Shown piece after piece: positions 33,695 through 42,944 of a stretch of DNA of 64,000 bases (positions are counted from its first letter, which is position 1; each line of letters begins with the position of its first letter). The notes beneath the pieces are model-generated. The model saw only the letters and a program-made list of their open reading frames with translations, did no database searches and was not told the origin of the DNA. The DNA is from Lachnospiraceae bacterium (GTDB taxonomy: Bacteria > Bacillota > Clostridia > Lachnospirales > Lachnospiraceae): assembly GCA_017436305.1 (NCBI GenBank), contig JAFSDJ010000095.1:1-64000 (forward strand), in the 5' to 3' direction. The position numbers were made by a program, and so were the translations under genes.

Positions 33695-34756
33695 ATGGAT
33701 AAAAAAAGTGTACAAATATTAAATAATTTGCAGAATAATTTAAGAAAGGGAAGTTTAAGTATAGAAAAATTTCCTATAGATGATGTTCTGGCTATGGTTA
33801 AGATGGAATATGACTTATGGTTAACTGAAAAAAAGAATCAATTAGAGGAATACATGAATGCGTACGCTTTATCACTAAGTTTAGCTGTTGATAAAAAAGA
33901 TATGGAGCAGATAGGAAGTATTTTAGGCGAATTGGAAATTGATTTACACAATGCATCAATAGAAGTATTAGAGAGGGCAGAACGGTTGGAAAAGACCAAA
34001 GACTGTGCTGTAGTGAATTTATTTATAAAGAATGCTAGTGATGCATATAACCGTTATTCCTCTTCTTCGATATCAGGTGAAAATGTTTTTGAAGGAAAAG
34101 GAGTTGTCTATACAGTAATTACAGGAAACTATGACCAACTTTTGGAACCATTAGAAGTTGATGAAAATTTAGATTATGTTTGTTTTACGAATAACACTGA
34201 ATTATCTTCAGAAGTGTGGGATATTAGAGTTATAGAAAACATAGAGGAACTCGATCAAGTCAGACTTGCCAGAAAGCATAAGATATTATGTTATGAATAT
34301 TTGAAAGAGTATGATTATTCAATTTATGTTGATGGAAAGATACAAGTAATAGGAAATTTGAGAAAATATATAGAAAAATACAGCAAAGGAAGTCCTATGT
34401 TATGTTTTCCGCATTTTGTACGTAGTTGTGTGTATGAAGAATCGTATGCTTGTATTCAATACAAAAAAGATGATGTTACAATAATTCAGAAACAAATGGC
34501 GGAATATAATCAAGAAGGATATCCGATTAACAATGGTTTAATTGATTCCGCATGCTTGGTACGACAACATCATGACCCAATGCTACAAAAAGTTATGACA
34601 TGTTGGTGGAATGAGGTTAAGTACAAGAGCAGGAGAGATCAATTAAGCATAGGATATGCTTGTTGGAAAAATAATTTCAGCTATGATTTATCAGATTTAT
34701 TTATATACAGAAATGAATATATTTGCAAGCGTCGAGACAGGGAAAAGCCCTACTAA
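33695..34756 (+). CDS. DUF616-type glycosyltransferase-like protein
   Basis: 353 residues. The first ~130 are helical; the rest matches DUF616/TOD1-type glycosyltransferase-like domains: VVYTVITGNYDQLLEP, LDYVCFTNN, a YSIYVDGKIQV segment (DGK where family members often have DG or DxD) and NNGLIDSACLVRQHHD. Likely glycosyltransferase acting in flagellin modification. Only AAATAGAGG precedes the ATG. Its 3' end overlaps no other gene once the downstream start is set at 34819. Confidence 0.75.
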   Translation: MDKKSVQILNNLQNNLRKGSLSIEKFPIDDVLAMVKMEYDLWLTEKKNQLEEYMNAYALSLSLAVDKKDMEQIGSILGELEIDLHNASIEVLERAERLEKTKDCAVVNLFIKNASDAYNRYSSSSISGENVFEGKGVVYTVITGNYDQLLEPLEVDENLDYVCFTNNTELSSEVWDIRVIENIEELDQVRLARKHKILCYEYLKEYDYSIYVDGKIQVIGNLRKYIEKYSKGSPMLCFPHFVRSCVYEESYACIQYKKDDVTIIQKQMAEYNQEGYPINNGLIDSACLVRQHHDPMLQKVMTCWWNEVKYKSRRDQLSIGYACWKNNFSYDLSDLFIYRNEYICKRRDREKPY

Positions 34757-34818
34757 GTTGGATTGAATGTTTTATAATATTGCATGTTAGGAATGAGATG
34801 AAAGGTGTTGATAGAAGT

Positions 34819-35538
34819 ATGAATCAGAATGATTTTAGTGGTTTGGAACGAAAAATGAAGGAGCTAATATGGAGTGAAGTTTACCATGATACTATAAGGG
34901 GAAGTAAATGGCTAAGTCAAGATTTGGCTTTTTCACCAGGTAGAGGAGCGATAGGTTATCAGTTAATGTATGTGTTGTATAGGGTTTTAAATGAAGTTAA
35001 CCCAACCTCCGTTTTGGAACTTGGAATGGGGCAATCTACTAAGTTGATAGGGTCCTATGTAGCATCAGCAAATGGGGAGTGCAAACATTATGTTGTGGAA
35101 CATGATGAGAATTGGATTGAATTCTTTTCAAATCATTACCCCCTTCCAAATACAACAGAGGTTGTAAGGTGCGCTATAGAGGATACGCCTGTTATTGTAG
35201 AAGAAGAAAATCGTTTTACCAATGTTACAAAGTATGTTGGATTTGAAGAACAATTAAAGGATAAGAAATTTGATTTAATTATGATTGATGGCCCTTATGG
35301 TTATAGGAGTCCGGATTTCTCAAGAGTAGACATTTTAAGTATTTTACCCCAGTGCCTGAAAGAAGAATTTGTTATACTCATGGATGATTGTGATAGAAAG
35401 GGTGAGCAACAGACGTGTCAGATGATAGGATTTATGTTACAAGAAGCAGGAATTCCGTTTTATTCAGGTACATATTCAGGGGAAAAAGATGTAACAATAA
35501 TAGTTTCACAAAATCTGAAATTTTTATGTTTAATGTAA
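34819..35538 (+). CDS. class I SAM methyltransferase-like protein
   Basis: 239 residues from ATG 34819 after GAAAGGTG; longer in-frame starts overlap the DUF616 gene and lack a site. Motif I VLELGMGQSTKLIG, acidic HYVVEHDENWIEFF, motif IV FDLIMIDGPYGYRS, then ILMDDCDRKGEQQT. The DGP and DD-type residues resemble metal-assisted O-methyltransferases. Last gene of the modification operon, followed by a terminator. Confidence 0.75.
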   Translation: MNQNDFSGLERKMKELIWSEVYHDTIRGSKWLSQDLAFSPGRGAIGYQLMYVLYRVLNEVNPTSVLELGMGQSTKLIGSYVASANGECKHYVVEHDENWIEFFSNHYPLPNTTEVVRCAIEDTPVIVEEENRFTNVTKYVGFEEQLKDKKFDLIMIDGPYGYRSPDFSRVDILSILPQCLKEEFVILMDDCDRKGEQQTCQMIGFMLQEAGIPFYSGTYSGEKDVTIIVSQNLKFLCLM

Positions 35539-35647
35539 AAATATTATGTTATTGCCTCTTGGGAAGTGAAATTAAGAAATTAATAAATAAAAAAGTGGTC
35601 ACTTGTCAAAGTAAATTCTTGTTTGTCAAAGTAAAACTGTAGTAACT

Positions 35648-35669
35648 ACCCGGTTGATTGCAACCGGGT
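35648..35669 (+). terminator. terminator of the modification operon
   Basis: ACCCGGTT (35648-35655) and AACCGGGT (35662-35669), followed by ATTCTGTT. The rest of 35539-35787 holds two TTGTCAAAGTAAA boxes (35603, 35622) related to the ends of the IS next to it. Confidence 0.65.
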
Positions 35670-35858
35670 ATTCTGTTGCATGAAAAAAATGCTCAAACCG
35701 AGTGATTTTTTGTCTGAAATAGTTTAAAATCAGTTTTTAGCAGGGAAAAAAGGGCGCAGTGAAGCACGGAAGAAATTTAGTCATTTTTTTGCCAAAGTAA
35801 ATTCCACCCGTCGTATGTGGTATATGTAGCTGTGTCCCGGTGTAGTTTAGTTAATTAA

Positions 35859-36167
35859 TTAGCAAAAATCCTCTTTAGGGATGAAACATTTAAGGGTATC
35901 ATCCCAATACGTCTGGGTATCCGGTCCCTTCCAATAGTCCCATGGACCACTGGAATAACCGAATTTCAGTCGATATGCTTGAAGATAATTAAGGAGTAAG
36001 CCGTCAGAGTCAAGAAAGTCCCAGGGATTACTATCCATTTCGTATCCTTTTTTGACCCAGTTGCAGAGTGCATCACGCTCTGGCTTTGTCATGGGAACAC
36101 ATTCTTCCATTTCATGGAATGCTTCCATATTTATCTGGTAATCAATGGAATTTTTATCGTATCTCAT
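35859..36167 (-). CDS. second ORF of the IS30-like element (102 aa)
   Basis: ATG at 36167 preceded by GGGAGGTGCAGTT; the transposase stop TGA overlaps it (ATGA), so it is translationally coupled. Tyr/Trp-rich protein (MRYDKNSIDYQINMEAFHEM..., a PWDFLDSDG segment and SSGPWDYW). No domain recognised. Its place inside the inverted ends makes it part of the element, perhaps a helper or passenger. Confidence 0.65.
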   Translation of the reverse strand: MRYDKNSIDYQINMEAFHEMEECVPMTKPERDALCNWVKKGYEMDSNPWDFLDSDGLLLNYLQAYRLKFGYSSGPWDYWKGPDTQTYWDDTLKCFIPKEDFC

Positions 36168-37473
36168 AACTGCACCTCCCTGCGGAAAATGGATGGGCTG
36201 AGTGTCACTTCCTGGGGAGGAATAAGGTGACACTGCAGCAAATCCGCTATTTCCTGTCCATAAAGAAAAGTGAACATTTCGTAAGGTGATTTGTTTCCAA
36301 GACTTTCACGGACGTAGGAATTTATGTGATTCATCATTAGGTTAATATCATCGTGAGTATAATGCTCCAAATCAGTACCTTTAGGAATGAACATACGAAT
36401 AAATTCATGGTTTCGCTCAGCAGAACCTTTTTGATAGGGAGCGGATGGGTCACAGTAAAAGATACGGGGCCGAAGGTTGCCTTGTCTGTCATATTCGATG
36501 GCTTTAGGATTGGAAAACTCAGAGCCGTTATCTGCAAGGCAGACTTTGAAAAGAGTCATGAAGTGGTCTGGGCAAGTTCCAGATACAGGTGCTCAAAAAT
36601 GTCAATAACAGACTGGGAGTCATTGTGGCCGCGAAGAAATGCAAGCATAAATTCCGCTTTGACAAAGTGGATAGTAAGAAGAAATTTTTCACCTTTTTTA
36701 CCTTCCACAGAATCAAGCTGAACAATGGGAATATCCGGATGTCCAGCCAAATAAGTGTTGAAGCATTCAAAGGTACGGCCAATACGACAGGATTTGTCAA
36801 CTTTTACATGAACCTTATTTTTACGGGCACTGAAACGAACCTTTCTGGGTAAATCCATGTTCATGGCCGAAAGGATACGTGAATCAATCAAGCGATAAAT
36901 GGTACGCTCGCTAACCATAACAGAGTCTTTGTTGGTTACGCAAATATGATGTGGAGATTGTTTTTTGCGGATAAGAGGAGTGACAATCTCTTCAAGATGT
37001 TGTACTTCTGCTTCGGAAAGTGAAATGCCGGAGCGAGATTCGGACAGAACCAGTTTGTATTCTTTCTGTGCTTCAGAGGCATAATAAAAGCGTTTTTCAA
37101 GACTACAGGTGCTACGGTTGCCACAGCCATTGCAGACATAAGGGGGCTTTGAAAGCTTTGGACAAATTTCTTCCTGGAAATCCTTACAAAAGGTATTGCA
37201 CATGTTACAGCGTCTGCAAAGCTTGTAATTACGAGAAGCATGACAAGGAGAACAGAGCCGGCTCTTTGTACACTTGAAACGAAGAGCACATGCATTGTAA
37301 TGAAGATTTATTCCACCGGTTTTGCGAAATACGAGATGCGAGCGAATTTCTTTTGAAATGGTGGATGGGTCTTTATCTAAAGTATCAGCAATAGCTTTAA
37401 ACGAAGCTTTTTCGTTGAGCATGGTCTGAATGGTGCATCGGTTATCATTAGTTAAATGTTTGTTGTTAGCCAT
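36164..37473 (-). pseudogene. IS30-family transposase, frameshifted
   Basis: N-terminal part from ATG 37473 (GGAGG upstream) to a stop at 36556: HTH LTNDNRCTIQTMLNEKASFKAI, Cys-rich zinc-binding block (RLCSPC, CRRCNMC, CNGCG), first DDE Asp in PIVQLDSVEG. The C-terminal part resumes in another frame near 36559 with LADNGSEFS (second Asp) and SAERNHEFIRMFIPKG (Glu). One missing or extra base near 36556-36575 splits it. No slippery run lies there, so a mutation is more likely than programmed frameshifting. Sequencing error cannot be excluded. Confidence 0.82.
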
Positions 37474-37680
37474 AATGGTACCTCCAATATTCATCTGGTG
37501 ATACCGGGACACAGCAATACAAGTATATCAATAAAAGACAATGGAATGGTGGATTATTTGTCGAAGTAAATTCGGGTTATGAATTTGTCAAAGTAACTTC
37601 TGGTTGTGGCGAGAGTGAACTGGAATTTACTTTGGCAAATAAGGTAAATAAAAAAGTTTCAAAAAAATTGTGATTTAGTA

Positions 37681-37707
37681 TAAAGTATTAGAAAAACCTT
37701 CCGATAT
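37681..37707 (+). promoter_or_regulatory. sigma-28 promoter of flagellin
   Basis: TAAA (37681-37684), 15-nt spacer, TCCGATAT (37700-37707); 7 of 8 match to GCCGATAT. Confidence 0.9.
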
Positions 37708-37742
37708 ATTATACAAGTAAAACAAATTACTTATTAACAATC

Positions 37743-37830
37743 AGTAATCTCATCCAATGAAGCGTACGGTCAGAAGAAGAGATTACTCAAACAAGAAAGC
37801 GGCAGGGAAGCCGTGTTAAATTCAAGGAGG
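37743..37830 (+). promoter_or_regulatory. structured flagellin leader with CsrA-type sites
   Basis: AGTAATCTC (37743-37751) pairs perfectly with GAGATTACT (37779-37787). Then CGGC-AGGGAA-GCCG (37800-37813) places GGGA in a hairpin loop, and the ribosome site AAGGAGG (37824-37830) supplies a second GGA 15 nt on. In Bacillus, CsrA represses flagellin through one hairpin site plus one overlapping the ribosome site; the layout here is the same. Confidence 0.65.
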
Positions 37831-37838
37831 AATATATT

Positions 37839-38669
37839 ATGGTAGTACAACACAATCTTACAGCAGTAAACTCTAACAGAATGTTAGGACTCACAACAAA
37901 AACTCAGGCTAAATCTACAGAGAAATTATCTTCTGGTTACAAGATTAACCGTGCAGCTGATGACGCAGCAGGACTTGCTATTTCTGAAAAAATGAGACGT
38001 CAGATCAGAGGTCTTACACAGGCTTCTTTAAATGCTCAGGATGGTATCTCAGCAGTACAGACAGCAGAAGGTGCATTAAATGAAGTACATGATATGCTTC
38101 AGAGAATGAACGAATTAGCAGTTAAAAGTGCTAACGGTACAAACCAGTCAGATGACCAGAGCTATATCCAGAGTGAAGTTGATGCGTTAATCAAAGAAAT
38201 CGATCGTGTAGCTTCAACTACTACATTTAATGAAAACAACTTATTAAATGGTTCTTGGTCTGGAGGTGTTGATTTACAGGTTGGAGCAGAAGGTACATCT
38301 GAAAATAGAATTAGTGTATCAATTAATGCTATGAATGCTACAGGTCTTAGTGTTAATACACTTTCAACTTCAGGTGTTGCATCACAGACAGCTGCTCAGA
38401 ACGCTATTAGTACAATTAAGAGTGCTATGGTAGCATTAAGTGAACAGCGTTCAGATTTAGGTGCTATTCAGAACCGTTTAGAGCACACAATCAACAACTT
38501 AGACAACGTTGTTGAAAATACAACAGCAGCTGAAAGCCAGATTCGTGATACAGATATGGCAACAGAAATGGTTAAATACTCCAATAACAATATTCTTGCT
38601 CAGGCAGGTCAGGCTATGCTTGCTCAGGCTAATCAGAGTAATCAGGGAGTATTATCCTTACTTCAGTAG
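37839..38669 (+). CDS. fliC: flagellin
   Basis: 276 residues. Conserved N-terminal D0/D1 (VVQHNLTAVNSNRMLGL, KLSSGYKINRAADDAAGLAI) and C-terminal D1/D0 (DTDMATEMVKYSNNNILAQAG, ending ANQSNQGVLSLLQ), with a short variable middle (about 140-190). It is the filament subunit and the probable target of the modification genes on both sides. Expressed from sigma-28, with post-transcriptional control by CsrA/FliW inferred. Confidence 0.97.
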   Translation: MVVQHNLTAVNSNRMLGLTTKTQAKSTEKLSSGYKINRAADDAAGLAISEKMRRQIRGLTQASLNAQDGISAVQTAEGALNEVHDMLQRMNELAVKSANGTNQSDDQSYIQSEVDALIKEIDRVASTTTFNENNLLNGSWSGGVDLQVGAEGTSENRISVSINAMNATGLSVNTLSTSGVASQTAAQNAISTIKSAMVALSEQRSDLGAIQNRLEHTINNLDNVVENTTAAESQIRDTDMATEMVKYSNNNILAQAGQAMLAQANQSNQGVLSLLQ

Positions 38670-38692
38670 TAGACATAACAAACTACCAATAG

Positions 38693-38724
38693 AAAAAGGA
38701 GTTGACATTTGTCAGCTCCTTTTT
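38693..38724 (+). terminator. terminator of flagellin
   Basis: AAAAAGGAGTTGAC (38693-38706), loop ATTT, GTCAGCTCCTTTTT (38711-38724), one G-T pair, T-rich 3' arm. Confidence 0.9.
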
Positions 38725-38743
38725 CTGCAATGGAGATATATTT

Positions 38744-39415
38744 ATGAAAATAGAAAAACAGTATAGTGCATTACTTGAATTAGAAAAAGAGATTAATGAG
38801 AGATTAAAGAAGAATGATTTTGTCTCTATTAAAGAATTAATATTATGGCTTGCGAAAAGTTCAGATTTTCAAAAATTGAAAAAGAAAGAAAATAGTCTGA
38901 TTATGTTAGATGCCTTTTGTGGTATTTGGCTGGAGGAAATGAAACAATTGCCTGATTGGGGTATCTTAGATAATATTTTTTCTTCTGTTAGTTCTTTAAA
39001 TGATATAGAAGAAAGATATCAAAATATTAAATTTTTAGCACTTCGGGTTGAAAATAATGTTCCGGAGGAATTTTGCATTGATCTACTTGATAAAGTTATA
39101 GAACAGAAAATCAGCGGAATTGCAATTGGGAGAATTGTTATAAGTGAAACATTAAACGGGGTAGAAAATATACTGAAAATTGCAAGATTATTAAAAGAAA
39201 AAATGCAGTTAATAACGGCAATTTTAATGTTAGAGTATACTCATAAAGGACATCCTGAAAATGATGATATCCTATTAGAAATGGCCGGATGCTGGATGGA
39301 AGGTCAGCAATGGGAGAAAACATTAGAGTGCTTGTTGCTAATAAAAAAACCTGATCCATCAGTAAAAGAACTGATACAAGAATTGGAGAAAATGATTAAT
39401 CATGAAACAATATGA
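38744..39415 (+). CDS. helical protein paired with a StrF-type glycosyltransferase
   Basis: 223 residues from ATG 38744 (GGAG upstream). All-helical, charged, with a C-terminal repeat-like section (LLEMAGCWMEGQQWEKTLECLL) resembling a TPR. Its 3' end overlaps the next glycosyltransferase by 14 nt. A similar-sized helical gene with a comparable C-terminal segment precedes the homologous glycosyltransferase at 43658 on the other strand. Role unknown; perhaps a partner or chaperone for the transferase or flagellin. Confidence 0.65.
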   Translation: MKIEKQYSALLELEKEINERLKKNDFVSIKELILWLAKSSDFQKLKKKENSLIMLDAFCGIWLEEMKQLPDWGILDNIFSSVSSLNDIEERYQNIKFLALRVENNVPEEFCIDLLDKVIEQKISGIAIGRIVISETLNGVENILKIARLLKEKMQLITAILMLEYTHKGHPENDDILLEMAGCWMEGQQWEKTLECLLLIKKPDPSVKELIQELEKMINHETI

Positions 39416-41267
39416 TGAAAAAAAGGTGTGTTTTATTATATGTACCAATAATGAGCAGCAGCTTCAAGAGTGCTTATTGTATTTGCAGTTGTTAGAGGTA
39501 CCGGATGGATTCACAACAGAAGTACTGACAATATACGATGCCAAATCCATGACAGCAGGATATAATGAGGGCATGATGGCTTCGGATGCAAAGTATAAGG
39601 TATATCTTCATCAGGACACATTTATTATAGAGAAGCAGTTTATTAAAAAGATTTTGAAAATATTTAAAAGCGATTCCAAAATAGGAATGATAGGAAGTAT
39701 AGGGGCAGAAAAAATATCCAAGGACGGTGTTATGTGGCATGAGGACCGCTGTGGAAATTTTTATTGTTTGGAACAACTTATAAAAGGTGGATTTGACAAT
39801 ATTCACTTACTTAAAAAGGGAAAAGTAGAAGTTCAGGTTATAGACGGATTTCTTATGGTCACCCAGTATGACATACCTTGGAGAGAAGACATTTTTAAAG
39901 GCTGGGATTTTTATGATGTTTCCCAATGTATGGAATTTAGACGGGCAGGCTATAAGATTGTAGTACCTGCTCAACGACCTCTTTGGGTAATTCATGCATG
40001 CGGTGTACCAAGTTTCTGGAAATATAATCAAAACAGAGAGATTGCATTAAAAGAGTATCCGGAGATTGGTAAGCAAAATAAAGGAAGGCTTCGGATTTTA
40101 TTTTTTAGAAGTAAAATGATAACTCTTTGCGGATTGGCATATAGTTTAGAAGCATTAGGACATAAAGTTACAATACCTGATTATGAAGTTATGCTAAATA
40201 GTTGTATAGAGGAAGAGGTGGAAAAAGCAGAGGAATTCATAGAAGAAGGACATTTCGATTTGGTTGTTACATACGATTTTGCACCGGGAGTAGCCCAGGC
40301 ATGTTACAATACAAATTTGAAATATTATTCCTGGGTATATGATTATCCCCTTCTTGAACTATATATGAAACAGGCTACATATCCTACGAATTATATTACT
40401 GTTTTTGATAAAAAGCAATATGAAAGAATGAGCAAAGAGGATATTAAACACCTATATTATCAGCCATTGGCTTCAGAGGGTGAGTGGTTTAGAGCAGCCC
40501 ATATTTCGAAAAGGGATGAGAAAACATATCAGGCGGATGTGGCATTTGTTGGCAGGTTATATGACAAACGGGGCTATGAAGAATTATTTGATGAAAACTC
40601 AAAGGAATTGAAAGCGGAGGCAGACAAAATAGTATCATCCTGCAATTGTTGCTGGACAGGAAAAGAAACAGTATTTGATAAAGCCTCTGATGAGTTAATT
40701 GAGCATATGGCATCTCAAAATGATGCTGGTGTGTGGGAACTTTATCACTTAGATAAAAGATATTATTGCGAAAGCATGAAATTAGTAAGAAAATGCAATG
40801 AGATAGAACGTGTTACTATTTTAAATGCCCTTGCTAAGAAGCATAAAGTTGTCCTTTACACAGACGATACCCAAAAAAGTATGTTAAAAAATATAAAAAT
40901 AAAGCCTTGGGTAGATTACTACAATATTATGCCAAAAGTATTTTATTTAAGCAAAATAAATCTTAATATTACGTCACGAAGTATTGAAAGTGGTGTACCT
41001 CAAAGAGTTTGGGATATTCTTTCAGTAGGCGGTTTTTGCTTAACCAATTATCAGCCTGAATTAGAAGATTTTTTTGAAGTAGGAAAAGATTTGGAAGTGT
41101 ATCACAGTCTTGAGGAGTTGCTTGAAAAAGTAGATTATTATTTGAAACATGAAGATGAGCGTTTACGTATTGCCATAAATGGATACAAAAAAGTAAGAGA
41201 GAAGCATGATTCTAAAGTAAGACTAAATAGTATTTTAAAAGAAATATTTTCGGATGAAAATCCATAG
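39402..41267 (+). CDS. two-domain glycosyltransferase (StrF-type GT2 + DUF3880/CgeB-type)
   Basis: 621 residues. The N-terminal ~220 residues are a StrF-type family 2 domain (VCFIICTNNEQQLQECLLYL, IYDAKSMTAGYNEGM, VYLHQDTFII). Then a DUF3880-like Rossmann region (ILFFRSKMITLCGLAYSLEA) and a C-terminal glycosyltransferase 1-type domain (SIESGVPQRVWDILSVGGF, TNYQPELEDFF). Such proteins cluster with flagellin or surface glycosylation. The start ATG lies within the end of the preceding gene, so translation is coupled. Donor sugar unknown. Confidence 0.85.
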   Translation: MKQYDEKKVCFIICTNNEQQLQECLLYLQLLEVPDGFTTEVLTIYDAKSMTAGYNEGMMASDAKYKVYLHQDTFIIEKQFIKKILKIFKSDSKIGMIGSIGAEKISKDGVMWHEDRCGNFYCLEQLIKGGFDNIHLLKKGKVEVQVIDGFLMVTQYDIPWREDIFKGWDFYDVSQCMEFRRAGYKIVVPAQRPLWVIHACGVPSFWKYNQNREIALKEYPEIGKQNKGRLRILFFRSKMITLCGLAYSLEALGHKVTIPDYEVMLNSCIEEEVEKAEEFIEEGHFDLVVTYDFAPGVAQACYNTNLKYYSWVYDYPLLELYMKQATYPTNYITVFDKKQYERMSKEDIKHLYYQPLASEGEWFRAAHISKRDEKTYQADVAFVGRLYDKRGYEELFDENSKELKAEADKIVSSCNCCWTGKETVFDKASDELIEHMASQNDAGVWELYHLDKRYYCESMKLVRKCNEIERVTILNALAKKHKVVLYTDDTQKSMLKNIKIKPWVDYYNIMPKVFYLSKINLNITSRSIESGVPQRVWDILSVGGFCLTNYQPELEDFFEVGKDLEVYHSLEELLEKVDYYLKHEDERLRIAINGYKKVREKHDSKVRLNSILKEIFSDENP

Positions 41268-41292
41268 TAAGTGGGAGAGGAATCTTAAGGTT

Positions 41293-42450
41293 ATGAAAAT
41301 ATTGTTTTACGATATGGGAGCTTATAACCAAAAGGATATAGAATACTCATTGCAGAAGATGGGGATATCTTGTAAAAGTATTTTATATAAGCTGGAAAAT
41401 ATTTATGAGGATAACTATTTTGAAAAAAAAGTAACTCTACTACTAAATGCAGAAAACTATTCGGCTGTTTTTAGTGTAAATTATTATCCCATTTTAGCTG
41501 ATATTTGTCATGGTTTAGAATTGCCCTATTTATCATGGAGTTATGACAGCCCTTTAAATATACATAGGATAGAAGAAACATTAGGCTATAGGACAAACTA
41601 TGTATTTTTCTTTGATAGAGCTGAATGCGAAAAATATTGGAATAAAGGCTACGAGAATGTCTTTCATTTGCCTCTTGCGGTTAATACAGACAGGCTGGAT
41701 GAAATTCTTATTACAAATCAGGACAGATACAAGTATGCAGCGGATATTTCAATGGTGGGACAGCTTTATGATGGCTCATTACCTGCACTTATGGCACCTA
41801 TGGGGGAATTTGAAAAAGGGTATATTACAGCGTTAATAGAAACCCAGATGCGTTTGTATGGGTGTTATTTTCTGGAAGAAATGATTTCAGAGGAGTTGTT
41901 GGGACGAATAAATCAGGCATATGCAAAATTTGGACAGAATAAGCTTAAATTAACAAAAGATGGATTGATAGTGTCTGTGGCAAAGCATATTACCCATATG
42001 GAGAGAACTTTACTTCTGGAGATTCTTGGTGAGATGTATTCTGTACACTTGTACGGACCTGATAAGGGTGAAAAGTTGTCAGGAGTAACATGGCACGGTT
42101 CGGCCGGTTATTTTGATGAAATGCCTAAAATATTTAAGTTGAGTAAGGTGAATTTAAACGTTTCCTTAAAATGTATCCAATCCGGAATTCCCCTAAGAGC
42201 AATAGACATTATGGGGTGTGGAGGATTTCTACTAACTAATTATCAACCGGAGATTGCAGAGCATTTTGTTGATGGAGAAGAACTGGTTATGTATACAAGC
42301 CTGGAAGATGCAGTAGCAAAGTGTAACTACTATTTGGAACATGAAGATGAAAGAATAGAAATTGCAAAAAAAGGATATTTAAAAGTGCAGAGTATGTTTC
42401 AATATGAAGACAGACTTAGCGCTATGCTTCAAGTAGCAGGGCTTCTTTAA
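41293..42450 (+). CDS. DUF3880/CgeB-type glycosyltransferase
   Basis: 385 residues from ATG 41293 (MKILFYDMGAYNQKDIEYSL), AAGG just upstream. N-terminal DUF3880-like part (LPYLSWSYDSPLNI, YVFFFDRAECEKYW) and a C-terminal glycosyltransferase domain (CIQSGIPLRAIDIMGCGGF, LTNYQPEIAEHFVDG). Paralogous to the C-terminal two-thirds of the preceding gene. Cytoplasmic; probably adds a sugar to flagellin or a surface glycan. Confidence 0.85.
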   Translation: MKILFYDMGAYNQKDIEYSLQKMGISCKSILYKLENIYEDNYFEKKVTLLLNAENYSAVFSVNYYPILADICHGLELPYLSWSYDSPLNIHRIEETLGYRTNYVFFFDRAECEKYWNKGYENVFHLPLAVNTDRLDEILITNQDRYKYAADISMVGQLYDGSLPALMAPMGEFEKGYITALIETQMRLYGCYFLEEMISEELLGRINQAYAKFGQNKLKLTKDGLIVSVAKHITHMERTLLLEILGEMYSVHLYGPDKGEKLSGVTWHGSAGYFDEMPKIFKLSKVNLNVSLKCIQSGIPLRAIDIMGCGGFLLTNYQPEIAEHFVDGEELVMYTSLEDAVAKCNYYLEHEDERIEIAKKGYLKVQSMFQYEDRLSAMLQVAGLL

Positions 42451-42931
42451 GGAAGTCCTGCCATATTTTTATGAAGACTTCTTTGTTTTTTGAAAGTTCC
42501 TGTTCTAAGGAAAAATTTGTAGAAAGTATTCCCGGGACGTTGTAATAGAGTAAATTTGGGAAAATCAGTGGTAAATTGTTGTCTATTCCGGACACATCAA
42601 AAAATTGCATGGAAAGGCTTATCTTTTTGTTTAAAAAAGGCGCATATTCCGGCTTATTACCCCATATTAGATTGAGATTTTTGGTGTATAGCATATTGAG
42701 GGCAATTTCTCCGGATTGTGTTGGAAAACGAAAGCCTGCTAAATCTAGTGTGATTAATACATTCGGATTTAGAGACTTTAATTTTGCAAGGCATTTGTGA
42801 TCATATTTCTCTGAATTAATATCCAGCTTTGAAATTGTGTATTCAGGCTGAGAAAGCAAAGAGTTTATCATATTTGCCAGGGTAAGATGATATGGATATT
42901 GTTTAAGGTTTGTAAGAATTACTATATTCAT
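42422..42931 (-). CDS. short protein of the minus-strand glycosylation trio, unknown
   Basis: 169 residues, AAAGGTG upstream. Rossmann-like start (MNIVILTNLKQYPYHLTLAN), VLITLDLAGFRF in the middle, and a C-terminal helix. It resembles only the N-terminal part of DUF3880/CgeB-like glycosyltransferases, so it may be a truncated one or a partner subunit. Its 3' end overlaps that of the convergent gene by 29 nt, with a shared hairpin there. Confidence 0.65.
   Translation of the reverse strand: MNIVILTNLKQYPYHLTLANMINSLLSQPEYTISKLDINSEKYDHKCLAKLKSLNPNVLITLDLAGFRFPTQSGEIALNMLYTKNLNLIWGNKPEYAPFLNKKISLSMQFFDVSGIDNNLPLIFPNLLYYNVPGILSTNFSLEQELSKNKEVFIKIWQDFLKEALLLEA
42436..42461. terminator. shared hairpin between convergent glycosylation genes
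   Basis: GCAGGGCTTC (42436-42445) and GAAGTCCTGC (42452-42461) with one wobble; CATATTTTT follows on plus. It lies inside both coding ends. Confidence 0.6.
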
Positions 42932-42944
42932 TTTTGCACCTTTC

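Larger units (their letters stand above)
35788..37639 (-). mobile_element. IS30-like insertion sequence with 19-bp inverted ends
   Basis: TTTGCCAAAGTAAATTCCA occurs at 35788-35806 and, reversed, at 37621-37639, a perfect 19-bp inverted repeat around an IS30-type transposase and one more ORF. Related boxes (TTTGTC(A/G)AAGTAA) lie at 35603, 35622, 37557 and 37584, some outside the ends. The element (~1.85 kb) separates the modification operon from the flagellin promoter, whose TAAA box is 42 bp beyond the right end. The transposase is frameshifted, so the copy is probably immobile. Confidence 0.75.

Noticed and set aside
36164..37473. Programmed frameshift in the IS30-like transposase
   Set aside because: No slippery A or X-XXY-YYZ run lies near 36556-36575, and other IS30 enzymes are made from one frame; a disabling indel is more likely.
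42422..42931. Treating the 169-residue gene as a decayed fragment of a full glycosyltransferase
   Set aside because: It has a ribosome site, tight operon spacing and a hairpin at its end, so it is kept as a gene, although truncation relative to CgeB-like proteins remains possible.
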